The notes under the pieces were generated by a model, which worked only from the letters and a program-made list of their open reading frames with translations, did no database searches and had not been told where the DNA came from. A program made the translations under genes and the position numbers. From Treponema sp. UBA4873 (GTDB lineage: Bacteria; Spirochaetota; Spirochaetia; Treponematales; Treponemataceae), in assembly GCA_002399405.1 (NCBI GenBank), contig DHDP01000004.1:1-58776 (forward strand): 58,776 nt of DNA. The letters run 5' to 3'. Position 1 is the first letter of the stretch. Every line of letters starts with the position of its first letter. This document shows positions 33,422-42,353 of the stretch, piece after piece.

Positions 33422-35524
33422 ATGGTACAAAGAGTAACTGCGAAGGTCGGCGATGCCGATCTCATCCTGGAGACAGGTAAAATCGGAAAGCAGACGAACG
33501 GCTGTGTGTATGCACAGTGGGGCGGAGCTGCTGTTATTGCGACAGTGTGTGCATCGCATGATGTTGTTGAAGGTATGGACTATGTTCCCGTCACTGTCGA
33601 CTACAATGAAAAATTTTATGCTGCGGGGAAAATTCCCGGCGGCTTCGTAAAGCGTGAAGGACGTCCGAAGGACAAGGAGATTCTTGTCTCCCGTCTTATC
33701 GACCGTCCGATGCGTCCGCTTTTTGAAATGACGTTCGGACGCGAGATTCAGATTGTACCTACCTGCGTTTCCGCAGACGGCGTACACACACAGGATATTC
33801 TTGCGGTTATCGCTTCTTCAGCGGCGGTAACCATTTCCGATATTCCGTTCCACGGTCCTGTTGCGGCCTGCCGCGTTGCATATCTTGACGGTCAGTATAT
33901 TGTCAACCCGACGTTCGCGGAAATCGACCGTGCGCAGCTTGAAATAGTCGTTGCCGGTACGGCCGAGGGCTTTACGATGGTTGAAGGCGGCGCAAACGAG
34001 GCGTCCGAAGAAGTCATGCTCGGAGCTCTTGAAAAGGCGCAGGGATTCATTACGGACATGTGCCGTCTGCAGGAAGAACTGCAGAAGCTCGCCGGGAAAG
34101 AGAAACTTCCGCTTGCTCCGCTTGACATCACACTTGCAAACGCAGCGCAGATTGAAGCAGAAGCAGAGCCGCTTATGCAGGATGCATGCTTCAGACAGGG
34201 CAAACTGGCGCGCGGCGCTGCTGTTGAGGGAGTCAGGAAGGCTGTCGCTGCCAAATATGCGGATCAGCTTGCGGATCCCGTTCAGGCAAAACTGTACGAT
34301 GCGCTTATCGACGATATTCAGTATAAACTTCTGCGCAAATCGATCCTTGAGCGCGGCATCCGCATTGACGGACGCAAATGCGACGAAATCCGTCCGATAA
34401 CATGCGAAGTGAACGTACTTCCGCGCCCGCACGGATCCGCTCTGTTTACGCGCGGTGAGACCCAGTCTCTCGCAGTTACGACGCTCGGAACGTCGCTCGA
34501 CGAGCAGGCCTACGACGATATAGACGGCGACCGCAGCGAACATTTCATTCTGCATTACAACTTCCCGCCGTATTCCGTCGGCGAAGTCGGAAAACTTACG
34601 ACCGGACGCCGCGAAATCGGACACGGAAATCTTGCGCGCCGTTCTCTCGCACCGATGGTGCCGAGCCGCGAGGAGTTCCCGTATACAATCCGCGTCGTTT
34701 CGGAAATTCTTGAATCGAACGGCTCGTCTTCCCAGGCCTCGACATGCGGCGGCTGTCTTTCAATGCTCGCTGCCGGTGTGCCGCTCAAGAAAATGGTTGC
34801 AGGCGTGGCTATGGGACTCATCACCGACGGCCCGAAATATGAGCACTATAAGATTCTTTCCGACATTCTCGGAGAGGAAGATCACCTCGGCGATATGGAT
34901 TTCAAGGTTGCCGGCACAAAAGACGGCATTACCGGATTCCAGATGGACATCAAGATCGCCGGCGTTTCCATGGAAATCATGAAGGAAGCGCTTGCTCAGG
35001 CTCAGGCCGGACGTCTGCATATCCTCGGGATTATGGAACAGTGCATCAGCAAGCCGCAGTCTATCAGTCTGTATGCGCCGAAAATTCTTTCCATGAAGAT
35101 TCCTGTAGACAAAATCGGCGCGCTCATCGGACCGGGCGGAAAGAACGTTAAGGCGCTCTGCGCGCAGTACGGCGTTACTATCAACACGGACGACGACGGA
35201 ACAGTTACGATTTACGGAAAAACGGGAAACGCTGCGGAAGAAGCGAAGAAAGCAGTGAAGGGCATTACGGAAGATCCTGAGCCCGGAACAATCTACAACG
35301 GAACAGTAAAACGCATCATGGATTTCGGCGCATTCGTCGAAATCCTTCCGGGAAAGGAAGGGCTCTGCCACATTTCGAAGCTTTCGCATCAGCGTGTCGA
35401 GAAAGTGACAGACATTCTCAAGGAAGGTCAGCAGATTCCGGTCAAACTTCTTGAAGTCGACAAGATGGGCCGCCTGAATCTTTCGTATATCGACGCGCTT
35501 GACGAGCAGGCAAAGAATAAATAA
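33422..35524 (+). CDS. pnp: polyribonucleotide nucleotidyltransferase
   Basis: A 700-residue PNPase, the phosphorolytic 3'-5' exoribonuclease of the RNA degradosome. Two RNase PH cores (N-terminal DVVEGMDYVPVTVDYNEKFY; second core PRPHGSALFTRGETQSLAVTTLG) flank the helical domain. STCGGCLSMLAAGVPL and GEEDHLGDMDFKVAGT are active-site blocks. KH (MKIPVDKIGALIGPGGKNVK) and S1 (GTIYNGTVKRIMDFGAFVEI) domains end it. GGAAGGAAAAG precedes the ATG at 33422. It lies in the classical order after rpsO. Confidence 0.97.
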   Translation: MVQRVTAKVGDADLILETGKIGKQTNGCVYAQWGGAAVIATVCASHDVVEGMDYVPVTVDYNEKFYAAGKIPGGFVKREGRPKDKEILVSRLIDRPMRPLFEMTFGREIQIVPTCVSADGVHTQDILAVIASSAAVTISDIPFHGPVAACRVAYLDGQYIVNPTFAEIDRAQLEIVVAGTAEGFTMVEGGANEASEEVMLGALEKAQGFITDMCRLQEELQKLAGKEKLPLAPLDITLANAAQIEAEAEPLMQDACFRQGKLARGAAVEGVRKAVAAKYADQLADPVQAKLYDALIDDIQYKLLRKSILERGIRIDGRKCDEIRPITCEVNVLPRPHGSALFTRGETQSLAVTTLGTSLDEQAYDDIDGDRSEHFILHYNFPPYSVGEVGKLTTGRREIGHGNLARRSLAPMVPSREEFPYTIRVVSEILESNGSSSQASTCGGCLSMLAAGVPLKKMVAGVAMGLITDGPKYEHYKILSDILGEEDHLGDMDFKVAGTKDGITGFQMDIKIAGVSMEIMKEALAQAQAGRLHILGIMEQCISKPQSISLYAPKILSMKIPVDKIGALIGPGGKNVKALCAQYGVTINTDDDGTVTIYGKTGNAAEEAKKAVKGITEDPEPGTIYNGTVKRIMDFGAFVEILPGKEGLCHISKLSHQRVEKVTDILKEGQQIPVKLLEVDKMGRLNLSYIDALDEQAKNK

Positions 35525-35527
35525 ATC

Positions 35528-36841
35528 ATGATAACCGGACCGCAACCGGGCATCGGACCGGTAAAGCTGCGGAACGGCGTCATACTCATTACGGAACCGA
35601 TTGTGACAGGCAAAACTGCTGCGATCGGTTTCTGGTTTTATACGGGAAGCAGAGCGGAAAACGATGCGGACCGCGGTGTGACGCACTTCACGGAGCATAT
35701 GCTTTTTAAGGGAACGACATCCCGCACCGCATTCGACATTGCCTGTGCGTTCGACCGCATGGGCGGTTACATAAACGCGTACACGGAGCGTGAAGACGTG
35801 TGCATGTACTGCGTCGTTCCCTCCGCGAAAGTAAACGAAGCGCTTGATATTTTATGCGATATGGCGGAGCACGCCGTGTTCGACGCCGAAGAGCTTGAAC
35901 GGGAGCGGAAGGTTGTCGAAAGCGAAATAATAACGTCGGAGGATGATCCCGAGGATTCCGCGCTCGACGCCGTGGAAAACGCTGTGTGGCCGAATCAGAA
36001 AATAAGCGCCGGCATCAGCGGCACGGTGAAGCAGGTTGAATCGCTCCGGCGTGAAAATATTACATCGTGGTACGAAAATCATTTTGTGCACGGAAGAATG
36101 TGCGTGTGCGCCGCGGGCTGCTTTGATCAGAAGGCGGTCGAAGAGCGGCTTTCCGCGCTTCCGCAGCACGGCGACCTTCCCCTTGAGGGCGCTGATAAAG
36201 TCCTTGCCGGGCAGTATGCCGATCAGACTCCCGTGTGGAAAAGCGGAATTTCGTTCATAAAGTCTTCGTTCCAGCAGGAGCAGTTTTTTCTGCTGTATCC
36301 GCTGCGTATTCCTGTAGACGAGCGCGCGTACTATACGCTTGCTGTTATGAATGCGCTTACAGGAGACACAATGAGTTCGCGCCTGTTTCAGACGCTGCGG
36401 GAAAAGGGCGGCTGGTGCTACAGCGTGTACAGTTATTCGACGTTTTACGCCGATGCCGCATGCTGGTGCGCATACGCTTCTTCGGCAAAACCGAGCAGCG
36501 GCCGCATTCTGACCGATTTGCATACCGAGATGGAGAAGCTCTTTAATGACGGAGTGCGTGAGACGGAAGTTGAAGCGGCGCGGGAGCATCTGTGCGGCGA
36601 GGAGCTTATGGCCGACTCCGACATAGAGAACCGCATGAAATTTCTTGAACGGTGCTACGACAGCGGCTACGGGTACAAATCGACCGACGAGCGCATTGCG
36701 CTTATACGAAGTGTAACAAAAGACGATGTCGGGCGTTGTTTACGTGAGATGTTCGACGTACGGAAAAAAGCGCTCGTCGTTTACGGACCGGGGCTTTCTT
36801 TAAAAGAAAAAAAAGATATAATCGGTTTATATGGCAAATAG
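35528..36841 (+). CDS. M16 family zinc peptidase
   Basis: A 437-residue pitrilysin/insulinase-family protease (YmxG/PqqL-like processing peptidase). The zinc motif HFTEHMLFKGT (HxxEH) is intact near residue 57, with the third ligand Glu expected in the RERKVVESEI stretch. The second domain has GWCYSVYSYST. No signal peptide is visible, so a cytoplasmic place is likely. It starts 3 bp after pnp, as in many bacteria, and overlaps dut by 11 bp. The substrate is unknown. Confidence 0.9.
   Translation: MITGPQPGIGPVKLRNGVILITEPIVTGKTAAIGFWFYTGSRAENDADRGVTHFTEHMLFKGTTSRTAFDIACAFDRMGGYINAYTEREDVCMYCVVPSAKVNEALDILCDMAEHAVFDAEELERERKVVESEIITSEDDPEDSALDAVENAVWPNQKISAGISGTVKQVESLRRENITSWYENHFVHGRMCVCAAGCFDQKAVEERLSALPQHGDLPLEGADKVLAGQYADQTPVWKSGISFIKSSFQQEQFFLLYPLRIPVDERAYYTLAVMNALTGDTMSSRLFQTLREKGGWCYSVYSYSTFYADAACWCAYASSAKPSSGRILTDLHTEMEKLFNDGVRETEVEAAREHLCGEELMADSDIENRMKFLERCYDSGYGYKSTDERIALIRSVTKDDVGRCLREMFDVRKKALVVYGPGLSLKEKKDIIGLYGK
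36817..36822 (+). promoter_or_regulatory. -10 box inside the M16 gene ahead of dut
   Basis: A perfect TATAAT, 8 nt before the dut ATG at 36831, inside the end of the M16 reading frame. No Shine-Dalgarno lies between. The -35 position is weak. Confidence 0.45.
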
Positions 36842-37298
36842 TATGGAAAAACCTGTCGAAATAAAATGCACGGCGGAAAAAGGCGCGCTGCTTCCCGTTT
36901 ACAAAACGGACGGTGCTGCCGGTGCCGACATATGCGCTTTCGTTCAACCTCCGGTGACGATTGCACCCGGAGAATCGTCACTGATTCCCACCGGTCTGTG
37001 TTTTGCGATTCCTCAGGGATATGAAGTGCAGGTACGCCCCCGTTCCGGCCTTGCAGCAAAGAACGGCGTTACGGTGCTCAATACGCCGGGCACCATAGAC
37101 AGCGATTACCGCGGTGAAATAAAAATCATTCTTATAAATCTCGGAAAAACGCCGTTCGTTGTGAATAACGGCGACCGCATTGCGCAGATTATTGTCGCTC
37201 CCGTTGTGCGCGGAAATTTTGTTCCGGCGGATTCCCTTGACGAAACTGTCCGCGGCGCAGGAGGTTTCGGTTCCACCGGCGTCGGAGTCAATGCATGA
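36831..37298 (+). CDS. dut: dUTP diphosphatase
   Basis: A 155-residue trimeric dUTPase that hydrolyses dUTP to dUMP and keeps uracil out of DNA. Motifs in order: AGADICAF, VRPRSGLAAKNG, NTPGTIDSDYRGEI (catalytic Asp), NGDRIAQIIVAPV, and RGAGGFGSTG at the flexible C-terminus. The alternative in-frame ATG at 36843 would lose four residues. It overlaps lptF by four bases (ATGA). Confidence 0.96.
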   Translation: MANSMEKPVEIKCTAEKGALLPVYKTDGAAGADICAFVQPPVTIAPGESSLIPTGLCFAIPQGYEVQVRPRSGLAAKNGVTVLNTPGTIDSDYRGEIKIILINLGKTPFVVNNGDRIAQIIVAPVVRGNFVPADSLDETVRGAGGFGSTGVGVNA

Positions 37299-38584
37299 GT
37301 TTCCGCTTTTCGGAGGATAAATCTCCGGGACCGGCAGAGGAAAAACTCCTGAATATTGAAAAGCGGGCAGACCGCTCTATGGGCATTGCAGCAGACTTCC
37401 TGAGAACCGGCGCTGAATTTATTTCGGATAAAATCGACGCGTTTCAGCGGAGATACATGCACAAGGGAGAACTGCGCGACCGCGTTCTCGACAGATATCT
37501 GCTGCGCGAACTGCTTTTGTACTTCGCCATATCGTTTCTTTTTTTCTTCATGGTTTTTTTTGTCAATCAGATTCTGCTGCTCGCGGAGAATATCCTTAAA
37601 AAACGAGTTCCGGTCTGGGACGTTGTAAAATTAATAACGTACTGTCTGCCGTTTATTATCGCGCAGTCGGCGCCTTTCGCAACGCTCGTGGGCTTTCTCA
37701 TGTGCCTGGGACGGCTTATGAGCGACAACGAAATAATCATATTCCACGCTTCGGGCCTCGGATACAGGATTCTTCTGCGGCCCGTCATTCTGCTCGGAAT
37801 CGCCATTTCGATCGCTTCGTTTTTTGTTAATGATTATCTGCTGCCGCTCGGCACAATACATTACAACAAGCTGTACCGTTCGATACTTGCATCGAATCCG
37901 ACTGTCGAACTTGAACCGCATTCCGTGAAGCGGCTCAACAGTTCGACGCTTGTCATAGGAAACGTCTCGGGCAGCGAAGTGTCGGATCTCGTGCTGTTCG
38001 ACAAAGGAAACGACAACCGTATGAGGATAATCGCGGCGGGAAAATCAAAACTGGTGAGCGCAAGAAAAGAGGGCGTCCTCATGCAGATGAACATGACTGA
38101 TACGCTCGCGCTTTTTTTCGATGAAAACAAATTCTCCGATTACGATGTTCTTGACTCGGAAAAAGTCGTGCTGAACATATTCGATTCGTCTTTTTTCAAT
38201 TCGGGCACGACCGTGAGCCCTCGTGAAATGACGTCGTACGATCTGGGACGGACGCTGCAGCGGATGAAAAAAGACAGCACTACGAACAAACGTACGCTCA
38301 ATTTGTATTCACTCGAGTACAATAAAAAATTTTCGCTTCCGTTCGGATCGTTCTTTTTTGCAATCCTCGCGCTTCCTCTCGCGCTGCTGTTCGGGAAACG
38401 GAACGGGCAGACTATCGGCATGATTCTGGGAATATTCATCTGCGTATTGTACTGGGCGATGATGATACTCGGTCAGATCGCTGCGAGCCGGAACGGGTTC
38501 AACGCATTCTGGAGCATGTGGATACCCGATCTTGTCATAGGCACCGCGGGCTGTCTGTTTTATATCAGGTTGAAACGAACATGA
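37295..38584 (+). CDS. lptF: LPS-export-type permease, LptF/YjgP family
   Basis: A 429-residue YjgP/YjgQ-family membrane protein. The core starts at LRDRVLDRYLLRELLLYFA. Transmembrane segments lie near 65-85, 110-130 and 160-180, a beta-jellyroll-like periplasmic domain fills the middle, and three helices end it (FGSFFFAILALPLALLFG, IGMILGIFICVLYWAMMIL). The first ~65 residues are a hydrophilic extension not typical of LptF. In LPS-bearing bacteria LptF and LptG form the LptB2FG exporter; treponemes lack classical LPS, so the cargo may be another lipid or glycolipid. It overlaps lptG by 4 bp. Confidence 0.85.
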   Translation: MSFRFSEDKSPGPAEEKLLNIEKRADRSMGIAADFLRTGAEFISDKIDAFQRRYMHKGELRDRVLDRYLLRELLLYFAISFLFFFMVFFVNQILLLAENILKKRVPVWDVVKLITYCLPFIIAQSAPFATLVGFLMCLGRLMSDNEIIIFHASGLGYRILLRPVILLGIAISIASFFVNDYLLPLGTIHYNKLYRSILASNPTVELEPHSVKRLNSSTLVIGNVSGSEVSDLVLFDKGNDNRMRIIAAGKSKLVSARKEGVLMQMNMTDTLALFFDENKFSDYDVLDSEKVVLNIFDSSFFNSGTTVSPREMTSYDLGRTLQRMKKDSTTNKRTLNLYSLEYNKKFSLPFGSFFFAILALPLALLFGKRNGQTIGMILGIFICVLYWAMMILGQIAASRNGFNAFWSMWIPDLVIGTAGCLFYIRLKRT

Positions 38585-39657
38585 CGCTGCTGAAATATCT
38601 TTACAAACGGTTTATGCCGGTATTTATCGGCGCGGTCGCTTTTTTTTCGCTTGTGCTTGTGCTTGTGGACCTGCTTATGAATTTGTGGAAATTCATCCAG
38701 AATCAGGTACCGGCAACGCAGGTATTCATGCTCATGTTGTATTATGTTCCGAAGACAGTATGGTATGCCGTTCCGCTCGGTATTCTTTTTGCCAGTTCCT
38801 TTACGCTCAGTAATTTTTATGCCGACAACGAGCTTACTGCAATTTTTGCTTCCGGTATGTCGCTGTTCCGGTTTACGCTGCCGCTGCTTGTTTTATCGTT
38901 CGTCATGAGTTTTGCGCTTTTTTTCTTTGAGGATAAACTCGTCGTCAATACGTACGCGAAAAAAACTGAGATGCAGGGTCAGATGCTGAAAGAGGAAAAG
39001 TCTCTTAACAACGACAGGATAGTCGTCCTTGCCGAGGGCGGCGACGTTATTTACAAAGCGGACCTGTACGACGATGCGCAGAAGCGTCTGCATAACGTGT
39101 ACTTCGTTTTCAGGGACGAGCATCAGAAACTCCAGGCCGTCATACACGCGGATTCCGCAAAGTGGGATGACGGACATAAAAACTGGAGACTGCAGAATGC
39201 CGTACAGTATACGAACACGGACAATAATGTCGTTATGGAAACAGTCTCTTCCGCGTTTACCGAGCGTCTTGTCGAACCTGCGGAAACGTTCAGGAACAAC
39301 ACGCTTTCAGTGGAGGAAGTAACGGTAAAAGTGGCAAAAGAATATATAGAACATCTTATGCGAACGGGGCTTCCCTATAACGAAGCGCTGTCGCTTTATT
39401 ACAAGAAATTTGCGTTTCCGTTTGTCGTGTTTATCGTCGTATTTTTGTCAATCGGACTTTCGGGAAAAACGGCAAAAAATGTCATGCTTACGAGTCTTGC
39501 GTTTTCAATAAGCGCGGCCGTTCTTTTTTATGTTACGCAGATGATAACGATGCTTCTTGCAAAATTCGGATATATTTCAGCATTCACGGGAGCGTGGTTC
39601 CCGGTTATATTATTCACAGTGATGAGCGTGGTTTTACTGCGCTATGCAAGGACGTGA
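38581..39657 (+). CDS. lptG: LPS-export-type permease, LptG/YjgQ family
   Basis: A 358-residue second YjgP/YjgQ protein. The start MTLLKYLYKRFMPVFIGAVA begins inside the lptF stop (ATGA). Six transmembrane helices in a 3+3 pattern flank a periplasmic jellyroll (GGDVIYKADLYDDAQKRLHN, VVMETVSSAFTERLVEPAET). It presumably forms a heterodimer with the preceding protein, on an LptB-like ATPase encoded elsewhere. The earlier in-frame GTG at 38518 lies inside lptF and is not used. Confidence 0.85.
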   Translation: MTLLKYLYKRFMPVFIGAVAFFSLVLVLVDLLMNLWKFIQNQVPATQVFMLMLYYVPKTVWYAVPLGILFASSFTLSNFYADNELTAIFASGMSLFRFTLPLLVLSFVMSFALFFFEDKLVVNTYAKKTEMQGQMLKEEKSLNNDRIVVLAEGGDVIYKADLYDDAQKRLHNVYFVFRDEHQKLQAVIHADSAKWDDGHKNWRLQNAVQYTNTDNNVVMETVSSAFTERLVEPAETFRNNTLSVEEVTVKVAKEYIEHLMRTGLPYNEALSLYYKKFAFPFVVFIVVFLSIGLSGKTAKNVMLTSLAFSISAAVLFYVTQMITMLLAKFGYISAFTGAWFPVILFTVMSVVLLRYART

Positions 39658-39658
39658 T

Positions 39659-40801
39659 ATGCAGATTTTCAGTGTGCAGCATAAAAGCGCAGAAGGTGCG
39701 GAAACACAGGCCCGCACAGGTTTACTTCAGCTTCCTCACGGCGTTGTTCATACGCCTGTATTTATGCCGGTTGGTACGAATGCAACGGTGAAAGCTGTTT
39801 CGAAAGAATCGCTCGAGGAGATAGGATTCGAAATTATACTTGCGAATACATATCATCTGTTTCTGCGCCCGGGGCCCGATTTAATAAAAGAAGCAGGCGG
39901 GCTTCACGGATTTTCGCAGTGGAACCGTAATTTTCTTACCGACTCGGGCGGATTTCAGGTATTTTCACTTGCCAAGCTGCGGAAAATCTCAATGCAGGGG
40001 GCGGAATTTCAGAGCCACATAGACGGGTCGCGTCATCTCTTTACGCCGGAGAACGTCGTTCAGACGCAGGCGAAGTTCAACAGCGACATCCAGATGCAGC
40101 TTGACGTCTGCACCGGCTGGGGAACCGAACGGAAAGAAGCCGAACGCGCGCTTGCCGTTACGACAAGCTGGGCGGAACGCGCGAAAAAGGAATGGCTCGC
40201 ACAGCGCGAAAGCGGATATAAGGGAATGCTGTTCCCGATCGTGCAGGGAAATTTCTTCGAAGATCTGCGGAAGGAGAGCGCCCGGTTTGTCGCCTCTCTC
40301 GATACGCCCGGAATTGCAATCGGCGGACTTTCCGTCGGTGAACCGTCCGATCAGTTTGCCCGGTTCCTGCAGTATACGATGCAGCATCTGCCGGAGGAAA
40401 AACCGAAGTACGTCATGGGAATAGGCACGCCGGAATATATCCTTGAAGCTGTCGCCGACGGCGTCGACATGTTCGACTGCGTTCTTCCCACGCGGAATGC
40501 GCGGAACGGCTCATATTTTACACACGACGGAATGCTTTCAATCAAGCAGGAACGGTTCGAGCATGATTTTACCCCGATAGACGGCGAATGCCACTGCAAG
40601 GTCTGCCGTACATATTCGCGCGCATATCTCCGTCATCTGTTTAAGGATCAGGAAATACTGAGCGCCATGCTTTCGTCGTATCATAATCTGTATTTTCTGC
40701 ACAATATGCTCGCCGAGATACGGCAGGCGATTGAAGAGGACAGATTCGTTCAGTACCGGAAAGATTTTCTCGCCCGTTTTGAATCCGGCAATATCAGATA
40801 A
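39659..40801 (+). CDS. tgt: queuine tRNA-ribosyltransferase
   Basis: A 380-residue Tgt, which exchanges guanine 34 of tRNAs for preQ1 on the way to queuosine. Key motifs are NTYHLFLRPGPDLI, DSGGFQVFSLAKL (catalytic Asp), QLDVCTGWG, GIAIGGLSVGE, and MFDCVLPTRNARNG (nucleophilic Asp). The zinc site is CHCKVCRTYSRAYLRHLF plus a C-terminal His. The start at 39659 has AAGGA six bases before it; the ATG at 39644 lies inside lptG. QueA, the next enzyme of the pathway, is at 20932. Confidence 0.96.
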   Translation: MQIFSVQHKSAEGAETQARTGLLQLPHGVVHTPVFMPVGTNATVKAVSKESLEEIGFEIILANTYHLFLRPGPDLIKEAGGLHGFSQWNRNFLTDSGGFQVFSLAKLRKISMQGAEFQSHIDGSRHLFTPENVVQTQAKFNSDIQMQLDVCTGWGTERKEAERALAVTTSWAERAKKEWLAQRESGYKGMLFPIVQGNFFEDLRKESARFVASLDTPGIAIGGLSVGEPSDQFARFLQYTMQHLPEEKPKYVMGIGTPEYILEAVADGVDMFDCVLPTRNARNGSYFTHDGMLSIKQERFEHDFTPIDGECHCKVCRTYSRAYLRHLFKDQEILSAMLSSYHNLYFLHNMLAEIRQAIEEDRFVQYRKDFLARFESGNIR

Positions 40802-40828
40802 AATACAAAGAGGGCGCGGGAGGACGAT

Positions 40829-42352
40829 ATGAAAAAAGCTGTACTGGCAGTTGCATGCATATTTGCACTGTATCCTGTGCTTTCCGCGGATGAAACGGCA
40901 GCAGGCACAGCGACCGCCGTTGAAGCGGATGAAACGGGCACCGATTCCGTAGAAAAAGCGAAAGGCGGGGTAGCGGTCGTGCCTGCTGCAAAGCGTCCCG
41001 CATCGCCCGATAAAGAAAAGAGCGAACAGGCGGCTGCAAACGACGACAGTCCCGACGACGTAAAGGAATACAGGGAGACGCTGCTGTACGGCATATCGAC
41101 TGAAATAGTAGCGCTGCTTCAAAAGTTCATAACGAACGACGATCCTCGCTTCGCGGACGACGTGTACGACCTGTTTCTGACGACAAAATCGTCGGCGGTC
41201 CGCGAAAAGATACTTGAATATTTTACTCATTTCAAGGATCCCTGCATCGAGGATTATGCTGTTACGATTCTCAACGATCCGTACGATACGAAGGCAAGTA
41301 CCGTTTCGCTCGTTTTTAAGTATATCGCCGAAGTAAAATGTACGGAATCGATTCCGGCCGTCGTTGCGCTCATCGATGCCGACAACGAGATGTACTTTCA
41401 GGATGCACTTACGACGCTGGGCAGTATAGGCGGCGCGCCGGAGGCAGTGTATCTCGCCGAATACATGGACCGCGACGATCTGACAATACCGCAGAAACAG
41501 GCGCTTGCACAGGTACTCGGGAAAATTCACGCGGTGCAGACATGGAAGAAACTTTCCGGGCTTGCACAGAATAAGGACGAGAACACGTTCGTGCGCATGT
41601 ATGCTGCAGAATCAATAGGCGAAATGCAGAAGCCGGAATCGGTGCCGATTTTAATAAGTCTGTATGAGGAAAACGATCCAAATCTGCGTCAGTACGTCAT
41701 AAAAGGTTTGGAAAATTATCCCGGCAACAAAGATGCCGAATCGGTAATCATCCAGGGCATTAAAGACGAGCATTATAAAGTCCGTCTCGAATCGGTCGGG
41801 GCGTCGGAAAAACTTTCGCTGAAGGATGCAGTGCCGTATCTTATTTACCGGACAAAGACTGAAAGCGAGGAACAGGCTGTTAAGAACGCGTGTTATTCCG
41901 CTATAGCCGCACTCGATACGCGCGAAGGCAACGAGTATCTTGTGGGCATTATTACCGACAAAAAAGCGTCCGACGCAGCAAAAGGCAAGGCCGTCGACGC
42001 GCTCATAAAAGACAACAATGCGGGCGAAAAGGAAACGCTTGATCTGGCGGCGGAAACGCTGAAAGACGACAGGCGGAAACAGCTGCGGTATTCAATCGGT
42101 AAGCAGCTTGCAAAACACGGCCGCGCGTCGTACGCACAGATCTGCCTCGGTTTCGTATCGTCGAAAGACGCTGCAACTGTAAGCCTCGGCCTTGATATGT
42201 ATAAGAAAGGCGGATATTCCGCTGCAGCAGACGCGGTGCGGGCCGTAGCGGAAGACAGGAATGCGGGAGGCAACGGCAAAAAAGCGAGGAAGATTCTCGG
42301 TCTGCCGGAGGAGCTTCCCGCGGCCGCAAAGACTGCAGCTCCTGCCAAATGA
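40829..42352 (+). CDS. exported HEAT-repeat protein
   Basis: A 507-residue protein with a signal peptide (KKAVLAVACIFALYPVLSA). A low-complexity Ala/Asp/Lys-rich linker fills residues 20-75. The rest is a solenoid of HEAT-like helix pairs (TESIPAVVALIDADNEMYFQ, NTFVRMYAAESIGEMQ, ESVPILISLYEENDPNLRQY). Such repeats mediate protein-protein contacts. A GGGAGG precedes the ATG. It ends 1 bp before the convergent helicase gene. No enzyme motif is seen, so the partner is unknown. Confidence 0.75.
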   Translation: MKKAVLAVACIFALYPVLSADETAAGTATAVEADETGTDSVEKAKGGVAVVPAAKRPASPDKEKSEQAAANDDSPDDVKEYRETLLYGISTEIVALLQKFITNDDPRFADDVYDLFLTTKSSAVREKILEYFTHFKDPCIEDYAVTILNDPYDTKASTVSLVFKYIAEVKCTESIPAVVALIDADNEMYFQDALTTLGSIGGAPEAVYLAEYMDRDDLTIPQKQALAQVLGKIHAVQTWKKLSGLAQNKDENTFVRMYAAESIGEMQKPESVPILISLYEENDPNLRQYVIKGLENYPGNKDAESVIIQGIKDEHYKVRLESVGASEKLSLKDAVPYLIYRTKTESEEQAVKNACYSAIAALDTREGNEYLVGIITDKKASDAAKGKAVDALIKDNNAGEKETLDLAAETLKDDRRKQLRYSIGKQLAKHGRASYAQICLGFVSSKDAATVSLGLDMYKKGGYSAAADAVRAVAEDRNAGGNGKKARKILGLPEELPAAAKTAAPAK

Positions 42353-42353
42353 T

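Noticed and set aside
33196..33480. small ORFs between rpsO and pnp
   Set aside because: They run through the direct repeats and hairpins, with Arg/Cys-rich products and no ribosome site.
34760..35698. 312-codon minus-strand frame opposite pnp
   Set aside because: Antisense to the KH/S1 region of PNPase; composition typical of an antisense frame.
40538..41530. 330-codon minus-strand frame opposite tgt and the HEAT-repeat gene
   Set aside because: Shadow frame with Phe/Arg/Cys-rich composition and no recognisable domain.
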